Below, in pieces: positions 37,336 to 47,471 of a DNA stretch of 64,000 nt; the first letter of the stretch is position 1; every line of letters starts with the position of its first letter. The notes beneath the pieces were generated by a model, which was not told the DNA's origin, made no database searches, and saw nothing but the letters and a program-made list of their open reading frames with translations. The position numbers were made by a program, and so were the translations under genes. The stretch is from Mariannaea sp. PMI_226 (lineage: Eukaryota > Ascomycota > Sordariomycetes > Hypocreales > Nectriaceae), in contig JANFOG010000001.1 of assembly GCA_024336345.1 (NCBI GenBank), positions 3,720,001-3,784,000 on the forward strand, in the 5' to 3' direction.

Positions 37336-38842
37336 TGTTACTGAATTGGGGGAGTTGGAGAGGGATGAAGGGGACAGGAGATGGGGAACAGCAATTGGGT
37401 AATAAAAGAGGAGAGGGAATTGGAGGAGCTCAAGTTAAAACACAAGGTTTTTATGATGAGCGTTACCGGGAGGGTAGTGGCGGTGTTGGTGGTGGACAGG
37501 AGAGACGCCGGGCAAAAGCTACGTCAGAGGGGGAGACTGTTCGCTTCAAGGTGGGGGGGGAGGATAGTGATAGGTGATAGACCGAGAAGGAGAGGGAATA
37601 GAAGGGATGAATTGGAGACAGTATACACTTCACAGGATATGAAGAAAGTGAAGGAGAAAGAATTAAAAAAAAGTCAGATCTCAGGTAGAAGAGAGAAAAG
37701 AGAAGAAGGAGAAGGAGAAGGAGATCACGAGATGTACAGCAGGAGAAAATGAGGCGCCCAAGTAGGTTGTTACGTAGTAAGATGTTACGAGATAATTAGC
37801 CCCGGCAAACAAGACAAGACCTTTTACATGCCTCAACACCCGGCACTCCGACGACGATGATACGCCGGGCTGCCATTATACCGTAGCGGACGAGGTCTCG
37901 TGGCCTGCAAGAGACGAGACAGAGAGGACGATTCGGAATCATACGCCCGGGGCACGGTAGCGTGACCCGCCTGGCGTCAACCGCTTTTCCACCAGTCCGC
38001 AGCTCAAAAGGGCTATCTTTTTTTAATTTTTTTTTCTTTCTGCTTCCCAAAAGCCGTTACCAGACCGTCTTGGACCTGAGTTTGGTGACCCAACAACGCT
38101 TCTAGAGTTCCGATGCCATGTTCCTGTGAAGGGGGTTTCCCCCCAATGGGGTCCCCTGGCGTCCCGATCCGGAAGCGAGTTGGAGATCGATTGGGCCATT
38201 GCCGGCCGAGGGGAAGCGAAGCAAGAGGATTTCCCGGGGCCTCGACGCCTACGGGAGCCGCTCAGGCGCTCGAGACGATCCCGATTCTCCCCACATCATA
38301 TTAAGCAACTAGGCGTCACCAGCCTTGGCGGGCCATTTCGGTGAACGGAGGGGCGAATCACTAGGTAAACCGAGAAAGGCAAGGGATAAAAGAAGAACAA
38401 AAAAAAAAAAAGAGGGCACAAGCGGTGTGTAGTTTGGTCTTTGTCAATGGACTCGGTGCTGTATTTGACGAGCCTTCATCCATAGTGAGAACACACTAGG
38501 CATGTATCTCGTGCAGGATGGGGCGAGGTAGATTGAGCCCCCTTTGGCGCGCGATGACTAAGGAAAGTGAGACGGCATGACATGTGGCTTGGAGAGATGC
38601 TGCTTTTCGTTGGCAGCCGTGTTATCTTCTTGATGGATCTTCTCATTGCCGGGCAGATCAATATCAATCCCCGCCAGCTTCCCCAAGTTCGGGCTCAGAC
38701 CGAGCCTCCCCCGCCCTGGCCTTGGGGGCGGGGGCGGTGGTGGTCTCTTCGGGCATTGAACACCGAGGTGCATGGCATGTGGCTGGTGATTGGATGTGGC
38801 ACAGGTGGGTGGCTGACCGAGCAAAAGACGTTGGCTTTGTGT

Positions 38843-38867
38843 GGATGCGATGCGATGCGATGCGATG
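38843..38867 (+). repeat. GATGC pentanucleotide microsatellite
   Basis: About five tandem GATGC units. A second pentanucleotide array with unit CAAGG follows at 38891-38915. Confidence 0.8.
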
Positions 38868-38890
38868 GGCTGGTGAGCTAGCGAGGGAAG

Positions 38891-38915
38891 GGCAAGGCAA
38901 GGCAAGGCAAGGCAG
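38891..38915 (+). repeat. CAAGG pentanucleotide microsatellite
   Basis: Five tandem CAAGG units. This is the reverse complement of the CCTTG array at 26022-26045. Confidence 0.8.
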
Positions 38916-41116
38916 GCAGTTACAGAGCACTTTGTACTTTGCTGTCTGTACCCCGTAGCAGCTACCTATTAGTAACTGACAGTCTCTAAGTCGCCCATTG
39001 ATACCCATGAGCTGCTTGCACTGCAATGAGAACTCATATACTTCTGTACATTGCCTGAGCACCCGGTCAGGTGAGCGGCGCCCATTGTGCTAGTGGCCGA
39101 AGACAACAAATCCCAAGGGGCTGGTAGGCAATACGTACTGTCCCATAGGTGCTGTAGGTCTTTCAATAATCAATTGATTAGGTGTCTGGGCGGCTTAGGT
39201 AATAATGCGGTCCTCGTCTGGAACTATTTTTTCAACCTGAGGCACCATCCACACCGAGAGCACGTGGTTCCTCCTTTGTATCATCACGTGGACGCTAATC
39301 CTTTCATGTGCAAGCAGTTTCTCTTCGAGGTCTTTGAGCAGTACGTATATCTGATGTCCGGGTTAATAGGTTATCCGGTTAAACGGGCGGATTCCTTCTC
39401 AAATTCAGGGAATCGGAATCGGGAAATCGGAGAATCGGGAAATTCTACTGTATTGAGGAGGCGAACAGACGGGGATAAATAGGCTTTCAGGGCATTTGGG
39501 AAGGCAAAATATTCAACAAGAAGAAAAAAAAAAGAAATTCAAATGATAATTACCGTGAGAGTGTAGCAATTACTAGGACGGCTGGTGAGTAACTTGCTCT
39601 GCACCGCTTTTCTCAAAGGGAGGCAAGGCGAGTTGACTAAATTGACTTGTCTGGTTGGTATGAATCCATATGTGACTTATTGCTGGGCCAGTGCCGGCAA
39701 AAATCGCCGTATTGGGAATATCCTCCCCAAGCCCAATAAAGCATTTTTGAGCCAACTGTAGGTAGCCAATTACAAACTCCTGGCGATGCCGGCGGTCTAA
39801 TTTCTAAAAAAGAAAAAGAAAACACAGTGCTTTCGTTCCTTTGGTGACTTGTAAACGAGATTCATGCTTGGAATTGATTAAATAAAATGCTCACAAAGCG
39901 AATCATGTCAGCCATGGACTGAGGTCAGTAACACGGGTACTGTGGTACAAATACAGTACGTCATGCTCCAAAAACTACTATGGTACACACACTCACACAC
40001 ACATACACACACAAAACAAGCCGCGGTCAAACACCCGCTCACGCCTCGGTCTGGCCCACTCTCGAATGACAAGACCCCAAGACCCAAGACCCAAAAGGCA
40101 TTTTCCCACGTTCCACGCCCATTGCTTGTCCATTTTGCGGGGGAACCATGGCCTCCCTCCCCCCTTTCCAGCCAACCAGCAGCCTGCAATCTCTCAAATC
40201 TCTCCTCTTCCTCCTTCCTCCCCCCTTCCCCTTCCCGTGCGGTCGCCTCCTTGACTCCAAGTGGACCTCGGCATGTGAAGCCGTCGCGCCGTGGTCCATT
40301 CAATTCTGTGTGAGCGAACGTGTGAGCGTGTGAGTGCGGCTTTCACCTTGGTTGGGGGGGAGAAAGCAAAGTACCTACTGTACTTGCACCGTACTACACT
40401 GCAACCTCCACTGTACCTTGTAATGCACTTTTTTTTGCCCAGGCTTCGGCCAAGTCGCCGGTAGCAAGGCAAGCAGCCCATTACAACAACTAAGCTTTCT
40501 GTCCATAATTACAGATAAACCCAGAGACACCTCCCTCCCCCGATTTTCTGCTTCTTCTTCTTTTCTTCTTCTTTTTTTTTTTTTGGTTTATTCTTTGACC
40601 TTGACCTTATTTAATTCTTGCCAAGAAAAAAAATAAGTAGCGCTTGCCGACCGGCCCTTTCGGATTCAATATTCCCCAGCTTTTTTTTTCGCCTTGTCGG
40701 ATCTTTCACGGTATTGCGATAGTGTCCCCCCGACCTACTCTGGCGCGCTATCTCCATCCGTCCTCTCCACCCGTCCATCCGTCATTCTTACATACATCAC
40801 TTGCTCCGCCGGTGCCTCTACCTTTCTCCTCTTTCTTCGTTCTTCTCTCCCTCTTATCTATCTGTCTCTAGTGTGCCACTGTGCCACATTTTTTTCTTAT
40901 CCCACTCTACAACTACCACCGGGTATCTTCTCTCTCTTTCTCTCTCTCCACGATCTGAAACGGGAACGGGAAGACGTCTCACACCTTGGTTCAACTATTT
41001 GCCTCTAAAACATCTAAACCAAACCCGCTCAGCTCCTCGCTCGATTGACCTAGGCTGTCGCCCCCATCAACAAAACTCCCCTCATCGGAAATCATATCAC
41101 AACAACCACCGCAATC

Positions 41117-41959
41117 ATGGTCGCCGACGCCCTCGTTTACCACCCCTCCGTAGCACACTACCTCCGCTTCGTCGCCACCACTTTCGGTCGCGACAAGCTC
41201 CTCCGTGTCGTCCAGTACTTCGCCCGCTTCTACGCCTGGTACCTCCTGCGCACCAACGGCACCACCTCCACCATTGCGTCCTGGAACACTGTCAAGAAGC
41301 AGTTTGCCCTCACCCGCAAACTGCTTCGTGTCGGCAAGAACATCGACCATCTCAAGGCCGCCGCCGTCGCCGCCGATTCCAAGACCAGCGACCCCATCCT
41401 GCGCTACACACAGGTCGGTCGTCAGCTCGGATACGCTGGGTACCTGACCTGCGACTCCCTCGCCGTCCTTGACGCCGCCGGCATCCACAAGTGGTCCAAG
41501 GCCAAGCGCATCCAGCAGGAGGCTTATCGCTTCTGGGCCATTGGCATCATCTTCAGCGCTGTCGGCCAATTGTACAACCTGCACGCTCTGCGACAGCGCG
41601 AGGCTAAGGTGGACAAGAAGGAGGGCGAGGGTGTTGTCGAGGCCAATCGCATCTCAATGTAAGTTTCCTTTTTCCCTTTTGCGCCGCACCATCATGCTAT
41701 ACTACCCCTCTACCAATGTTTGCGCCGAAACGAGAAAACAACCCCCCCAATCCTTTCATGTCGCATAAGACTAACCGCATTCCTCTTCCCCTCTAGCGAA
41801 CGCTCCGCCACCAAGGTCCAGCTTCTCTGCGATTTCTGCGACGCCACTGTTCCCATGTCTGCCCTCGGCTGGGTTGCTCTGGACGACGGTGTCGTCGGTC
41901 TCCTGGGAACCCTCAGCAGTCTTATCGCCATCTACGGCCAATGGAAGAAGACGGCTTAA
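41117..41959 (+). CDS. pex11: Peroxisomal membrane protein Pex11
   Basis: Two exons, 41117-41658 and 41797-41959, give 234 aa. The intron GTAAGT...CTCTAG restores ANRIS-IERSATKVQLLCDFCDATVP. The N-terminal amphipathic region (HPSVAHYLRFVATTFGRDKLLRVVQYFARFY, about residues 9-39) is the family hallmark; it inserts in the peroxisomal membrane and bends it. The protein also shows FALTRKLLRVGKNIDHLK and a hydrophobic C-terminus with GLLGTLSSLIAIYGQW. Pex11 drives elongation and division of peroxisomes and affects fatty-acid beta-oxidation. The ATG sits directly after a C/T- and A-rich leader. I regard the identification as secure. Confidence 0.96.
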
Positions 41960-42931
41960 AATTACGCAAGATATATCCCTTACACACGCCTCTCTCTACG
42001 GAATTCGAAAGGCTTCATACTCTCACCCCCACTCTCTCTCTCTGTCGATCCGCCTCGTAAGCGTACTCGAACGCAATACTTTCATACTTAATTCCACCCA
42101 CTATATCCCACACATCGCATGCATGGTCTTCTCTTATCGGTTGTATATACTAGCAGGACGGGAGTACACTGATCGGAGGCCGGTTGCTAGTCATCGTGTT
42201 TCATGCCCGTGTGTGATTTTTAGCCATGTAATAGATTTCTTTTGAAAAGTTTTGAAAACGTTTCCTTTCTAGATCAATGCCACGCAGGATCGAAAAAAAA
42301 TCGATTCCATGCTTTGCTGTGAATTTCCATTACCGGGCACTACAATACTACTTGCTACACTAATGACCAACCCACCTTTTACATTTCATCCCACGGTCGT
42401 CACTGGGAAAGTAAGCAACTGATGATGAATGAAATCAAAATGAAAAAGTTGATGCCGAACAATAGAGCTATTTTCGCTCCAGTAGATAGATAAGACCGAA
42501 CTGAACTAAGAACAATAACAAGAGGACAAACCAAAGTAAACGCACAAGAAGCCATTGCAGCTATCCTGGTAATCATACACTATGATCATATTACCCAAAT
42601 CCCGAATATTTGTCGTCGCAGTGCCACCCTCAAATACCCGGCCCTTCCTCATGGTCTTCGTCAGGCACCGTCCCAGTTTGACTTCAGCCCTTGCACAGTT
42701 TTAAAGACTGACCCTATAGTATACTCGATGCGAAAGTTACGATCCTGCCCCATCATATTTGCCTCTGATCCCAAGTTCTTTCTGCACACGTGCTCAAACA
42801 GAAAATAATAGAAGCGATAGAAAAAAGAAAAGAAGGTCGGGTAAATTTGAGGTACGAGGTTTATCTAGTACCGCCGGTTAAGGACAGTTCCCGCCAAACG
42901 AGCGGATAGAGCAGGTAAGGAAATAGGAGGT
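41960..42931. other. 3' flank between convergent pex11 and srp2-like genes
   Basis: The two genes converge here. The segment should contain both 3' untranslated regions and polyadenylation signals. I see no further gene. Confidence 0.5.
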
Positions 42932-44487
42932 TTACCAGTAGCGTCCACCGCGATCGTAATCGCGTGCGTATCCATCACGTGGGTACGGTCCCTCTCGAGG
43001 AGGGAAGTCTCGGGGCCCGCGCTCGTAGGGCGGACGTCCGTTGGCATACGGATCTGCTGGGGGAGGGTAGTCGCGACGGTAAGGGTCGTCATACCGTCCT
43101 CGGGGGGGAGGGTAGTCCTCAATCGCACGGCGGGGAGGCGATCGGTAGCGGGCTCGGTCGTCAAAGTACTCTCGTCGCGGGCTTCGATTGCGATAGCCGT
43201 ATCCATCTCGTCGAGGACTATATCCACGGGGTGGACCACGGCGTTCATAGTCGTCAACTGCTGGAGGATAGGGGCGACGATTTGGAGAACGGGATCGACC
43301 ACGGTCTCGTGGAGGTACATCGGGCTGGGTCTAAACAAAGGTCAGGAGGCTGTGTGGCAGTCTTGGGATTTGGTAGCAAGTCATACGTCAGCAACACACT
43401 GAACTCGTTGTCCTTTGAATTCACGGCCATCGAGCTTCTCAACGGCAGTCCTCAGATCGGCGGCCGTTTCAAACTCGACAAAGCTATGGGGCTATGGGTT
43501 AGCAGGCAAGTTTATGGTAGTGCGTGGAAGATTTGATTTGCACTGATCAGACTCACCCTCGGCCGGCCGAGTCGCGGCCAGTCTCAGAGTACACCACGTC
43601 AAGGCTGGATTGACGGGCAAAATCTTTCAGGTCCTATTTCCAGAATCCAAGTAAGTCGATATCCAGGAGCAGGGAAATGCCAGGAGTCCATGCAAGCTAC
43701 AACAAAGGGCAGCAGAAAGTCATCCATGAAGTCAAGAACCAGGAAACGGGAACAGCAAGGCGATGAGAAGAGGTCCAGAATCGCCGTTCCCAAAACCGGG
43801 GTCCTGGCGCAGTTCAGACGGGTCGAAGCCTTGGAAAGACACAAAGGGGAAAGGGTCCATGGAATCCAGCGACAAGGAACGGGAATATGAGACAGACCTG
43901 CCAACTGGTATCGCTTGGGAGTCCCGTAATCTGCATCCGATGAGGGGTTCGACGGGGCCTAGGCGCGGCGCGATCATGGTTGCCGAAGCCTCCCTCACGA
44001 TGCCGGGAACCGCGAGCAAACTGGACGGTGAGTCGTTCTCCCATAAAATCAGATCCATCTTGGGTGATAGGTGAGGTTAGCCATGGGGCCCGTGGGGCAA
44101 CGCGAACTGGAACGGTGACATACGGAAGGCTGCAGGGGCGCAAAAAAGTCGTTAGCATGCGGGTTCATCTGGATCCATGGAAGGTTTTATTTTTGGTGTG
44201 GCTTTTTCGCTTCTTTGGTATTTTTTTTTTAGGGTTCTGTAGGCGACTTACCCGGGACGACATCGCGAGCATCCATGTGGTCCTTGTATTCGATGAAGCC
44301 GAAGCCATTCATCAGCTTGACCTCGGTGATTTCTCCGGTGCCATGAGTCGCAAAGTGAGCCTCTACGTCGGCCTTGGTAGCTGTCGGCAGGGTGTCAGTG
44401 GCATATCGAGCAGCATCAGGGCTGTGAGTATGGACCATTTCGTGGGAGGTTCCCTAAGTACAGCCGGGTGGCTGATACTTCAGTCAT
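42932..44487 (-). CDS. srp2: SR-family splicing factor, two RRMs and Arg-rich tail (Srp2-like)
   Basis: Seven exons on the minus strand: 44487-44436, 44380-44252, 44129-44124, 44058-43898, 43633-43557, 43483-43387 and 43330-42932, giving about 306 aa. RRM1 (about 8-78) starts SATRLYLGNLPRN-ATKADVEAHF with RNP-like MNGFGFIEY. RRM2 (about 102-174) has MQITGLPSDTSWQ-DLKDFARQ and GRG-FVEFETAADL. The tail is rich in Arg, Tyr, Pro and Ser. The layout matches fission-yeast Srp2-type SR proteins, which bind exonic enhancers and help define splice sites. Exon 3 is only 6 nt, yet it is needed to complete the AFHGSDFMGERL motif of RRM1. The first intron has an unusual donor, GTCCAT; the others are GTAAGT, GTATGT, GTCTGT, GTGAGT and GTATGA. 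The exact ortholog (Srp1 or Srp2 type) is inferred. Confidence 0.88.
44124..44129 (-). other. srp2: 6-nt microexon of the SR-protein gene
   Basis: On the minus strand the hexamer CCTTCC is preceded by GCGCCCCTGCAG and followed by GTATGT. A perfect branch-type GCTAAC lies about 23 nt before the acceptor, and another GCTAAC lies about 20 nt before the next acceptor. Included, it supplies parts of codons A61, F62 and H63; skipped, the frame is kept but two residues are lost from RRM1. Confidence 0.8.
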
Positions 44488-45708
44488 TGTTGATGCCAGC
44501 TTGAAGGTCAAGTCGTGGGAAGGAGGATAAGGATCCAGGCAGCGGGAAAGAAACAAAGCTGGGCAAGGTCGTCAAGGGAGGAGGAGTCGCGCAACCAAAA
44601 GGAAAATGATCCGAAAAGGAAAAGGGGGCGAATTCGGGTCCAGGCGCAAGATGGAGGCCAGGATGCGGATAGAAACAGACGGGCGCTGGGTTGAAGCGGG
44701 GGCCGTGGTGATGATGGTGATGAAGGAAGAGATGGAAGGTGGCGAGGTTAGTAAGATGAGGAGAAGATGGCTTTGGCTTTGGCTTTGGCTTTGGACGGCC
44801 CCGGGCGGACTTGCCTTGCGACAAAGGGCTGGTCACGCTCAAGGATTCCAGGCAGGGTCATTGGCAGTTGAAAAGGCGGGGAAATGTGGCAAAATGGCTG
44901 AATATGGAAATGGCGCTGCGGCTGGGCGGCCACTGAGAGTACGAGAGTACGTAGTAAGTATCGCGCATCTGGCAAGTCTGGCTGGAAGCCGGCACTAATT
45001 AAAAGGTAACTTCCCTGCCGCACGAAGGAGCAACAGTGCCTGACTAGGTACTTACCTTTAGGTAAGCAGGTAGGTAATTTTGCATTGAGCTTTCAACCGT
45101 GATCTGAAGATTTGCACCGCAGGTGCCACTAAATTAAGGCGGCTTAGTCTAAAATCACCACTAAAAGAAGAAAAAGAAAAGAGTTGGAACCACTGAAATC
45201 ACCATCAGAGACATCAGCACCCACAAACACCCACGACGTAACCCGAAACATGGCCAGAATGACGAGGCTGTGTTGCAAAGACATGTGCACTAATCTGTAA
45301 AGAACGTGACGTTCGACACCCCGTTTTTTTTTATTTCCTCTTTCTTTGGGGGCGACACCGTCCAGTGGGCCTCGGTCTTTCTTACCGACTGTACGTACCA
45401 AGTTGGATTATTTTCGTTTTGAGACTTTGCATGTGTCTCGTCTTCGCATCAATGAACTGACCTATCTTTCAGATTCCAGGACAATGAGAGAGGGGGATGA
45501 GGGTTGAAAATACAAAGAGATGCATAATCATCAACATAACACCAAGAGAATGGAATATAACATGATATCTTTCAAGTCCAAGTCTGAATACCAAGCACCC
45601 AACTAGCAGAAACCAAAACACACCCCGAACACCTCTTCCTGGTAACCTATACGTAATGAATGAATGAGAGATCGAAGCCAGCAAGCAATCACAACCGAAA
45701 TTTTACTA
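44488..45708. other. Upstream region of the SR-protein gene
   Basis: No supportable gene. Near the start codon, at about 44766-44794, there is a run of CTTTGG units on the + strand (CCAAAG in the leader). An ACCTA/TAGGT cluster lies at 45044-45076. The region ends at the TA target site of the Tc1-type transposon. Confidence 0.5.
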
Positions 45709-45738
45709 CAGTAAGCACGCAAAAGTCTTCTTCCACCC
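45709..45738 (+). repeat. Left terminal inverted repeat of the Tc1 element
   Basis: 30 bp, beginning CAGT, next to the TA at 45707-45708. It differs from the right repeat at two positions near the outer end. Confidence 0.93.
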
Positions 45739-45813
45739 GACACAACGACCCCACAACCGCGACGCGTCCCCGACCACCCCTTCTTTTTCCTTCCTTCATA
45801 ACATACCACAACC

Positions 45814-46951
45814 ATGGCTTCTGAGCGTAAATTTGGTGACATTATAAGCGGAAATCGGCGGCCAAATCACCAGTTTTCTCCTGAAGCAAAAGGAGCTATG
45901 TTGGCGCTTTTGGATGCAGGTGTGTCTGCGCGGCGCGTCGCAAAGCAGTTCAACACCAACCACCCAACTGTCATGCACATAAAAAAACGCTTCGATGAGA
46001 CTGGTCACGTTCAAAATCGGGCTCGAAGTGGTCGGCCTCATAAACTTTCACGAGCAGAAAGAAGGTATATTTTACGATTGATCCGGAAGGATAGGCTTAT
46101 TTCATGGGACGCACTTGTTGACTGTATGGATGGCCAAGTACACAAAGAGACAATCAAGCGAATCGTCAAGTTCCATTACAAACGCAAATGGAAAGCTCTA
46201 AACAGACCAAAACTATCAAAAGAATCTGCTGCCATTAGGCTACGATGGTGTCAAGCCTGGCTTGAAGATATTGAAGATTTGGTGGAGGTATGCCAATTTG
46301 AAGTTGGAGTGTCTGTCCTCATGCTTACCTGACTAGATGATCAACTCTGATGAGACTTCTGTTCAAAATAAAAGCAGCAACCCCAACGCCTATGCATTTC
46401 GACTACCACATGAAAAGTATAATCGAGAACTGGTTAATCAATCGGACCACATTAAACCTACGATTTCTGTGATGTTCTGGGCCGGAATCTGGTTAACAGG
46501 ACGTACACCTATTATCACTATGACCCGAGATTCCACTGCGAAAAAGAATGGTTATTCTGGCTGGAGCTATCGCAAAGCTCTTCAAGAGGGACTTCTGCCT
46601 CTGTATAATGGATGTCGCGTTTTTCAACAAGATAATGCCAAAATTCATCTCTCTAGAACAACAATGAGTTGGCTTATGAGACATGGAATTGAGCTGCTAG
46701 ATTGGCCTCCTCATTCACCAGATCTTAGCCCTATAGAGAACGTCTGGAGTATTTTAAAAAGAAAGCTAAAGAGATTATTCCCTCATCTCAAAGATTTAAA
46801 GGATAATGAGGCAGATATTAAAGAGTTCACACGATGTGTTGAAGTTGCTTGGAATGCAATACCCCAACATCAAATTCGGGACTGTTTACTGTCACTAGAG
46901 CGCAGGCTTCGCGCATGCATTCGCGCACAAGGTTGGTATACCAAATATTAA
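45814..46951 (+). CDS. Tc1-type DD34E transposase
   Basis: Two exons, 45814-46287 and 46337-46951, separated by a 49-bp intron (GTATGC...GACTAG), give about 362 aa. The N-terminal half has helix-turn-helix segments (residues about 20-60 with ARRVAKQFNTNHPTVMHIKKR, and a second around RSGRPHKLSRAERRYILRLI) for binding the inverted repeats. The catalytic residues are D in INSDET, D in QQDNAKIH and E in SPIENVW. The spacing from the second D to the E is 34 residues, the Tc1 pattern. The enzyme cuts and pastes the element at TA sites. Removing the intron is required for the frame to continue from DLVE into MINSDET; if unspliced, the product stops early and would lack the catalytic domain. Confidence 0.93.
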
Positions 46952-47066
46952 AGAGCAGAAAAGGGGCTTTCTAATGATATACATAAATATTGATTTGATT
47001 GATTTTTGGCTTCATAATGTATACATAAAGTTGGGGGGGGAAAATGGTGGTGTGGTCAGATATGTG

Positions 47067-47096
47067 GGGTGGAAGAAGACTTTTGCGTTGTTACTG
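47067..47096 (-). repeat. Right terminal inverted repeat of the Tc1 element
   Basis: 30 bp that pair with 45709-45738 with two mismatches, followed by the TA at 47097-47098. Confidence 0.93.
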
Positions 47097-47471
47097 TACG
47101 TATGGAGTGTGTATGCCCACTGCCCCTCCTGATCCCCACCAGCTCATCCTACATAGTAATAGAGCATCTACATTTCTCTCTTTGCCTAGGTAGATAGGTT
47201 CCTCTGCGAAGTCTTCATGCGTCACATGCCATACGTACCATATTTCTTTCCCATAGACGCCAAAACGCCATGCCATCGTTTGTATGCCATCATTACGTAC
47301 GTACACAATTCCATCAAAGCTCTCTGATAACCCGTGCTATCTCTCTGCAGTGTTCTTCACTCGTCAAACAATACAGATATTAGTTCATCCACCATCGTAA
47401 ACACAAGATGTGCGCTGTCGGTATTCGTCAGCAATGGTGTTCACTCCATCCATCCGGGTCTAGGACACAAC
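47097..47471. other. Flank between transposon and mdm1 3' end
   Basis: No gene is visible. This should hold the mdm1 3' untranslated region. An ACGTACGTAC word occurs near 47294. Confidence 0.5.

Larger units (their letters stand above)
37336..41116. other. Divergent upstream region between fbp1 and pex11
   Basis: This 3.8-kb stretch lies between two divergent genes and has no supportable coding sequence. It includes a GATGC pentanucleotide array (38843-38867), a CAAGG array (38891-38915) and C/T-rich sequence from about 40160 to 40980 that should be the pex11 promoter and leader. Two CCTCGG hexamers occur at 40044-40049 and 40266-40271. Confidence 0.5.
45709..47096 (+). mobile_element. Intact Tc1/mariner (DD34E) transposon, 1388 bp
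   Basis: The left end reads CAGTAAGCACGCAAAAGTCT and continues to 45738. The reverse complement of the right end (47067-47096) matches it at 28 of 30 positions. Both ends are flanked by TA (45707-45708 and 47097-47098), the target duplication of Tc1/mariner elements. The only gene inside is a full-length transposase. There are no premature stops and no strong C-to-T skew of the kind left by repeat-induced point mutation, so the copy looks young. It sits about 1.2 kb upstream of the SR-protein start codon and 375 bp beyond the mdm1 stop. Confidence 0.95.

Noticed and set aside
40801..41584. Long open frames overlapping pex11 on both strands
   Set aside because: They are shadows of the Pex11 exon in other registers; Pex11 has clear family motifs and the others have none.
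42964..43536. 190-codon plus-strand frame across the SR-protein gene
   Set aside because: It is antisense to the Arg/Tyr/Pro-rich tail, whose biased codons keep the opposite strand open.
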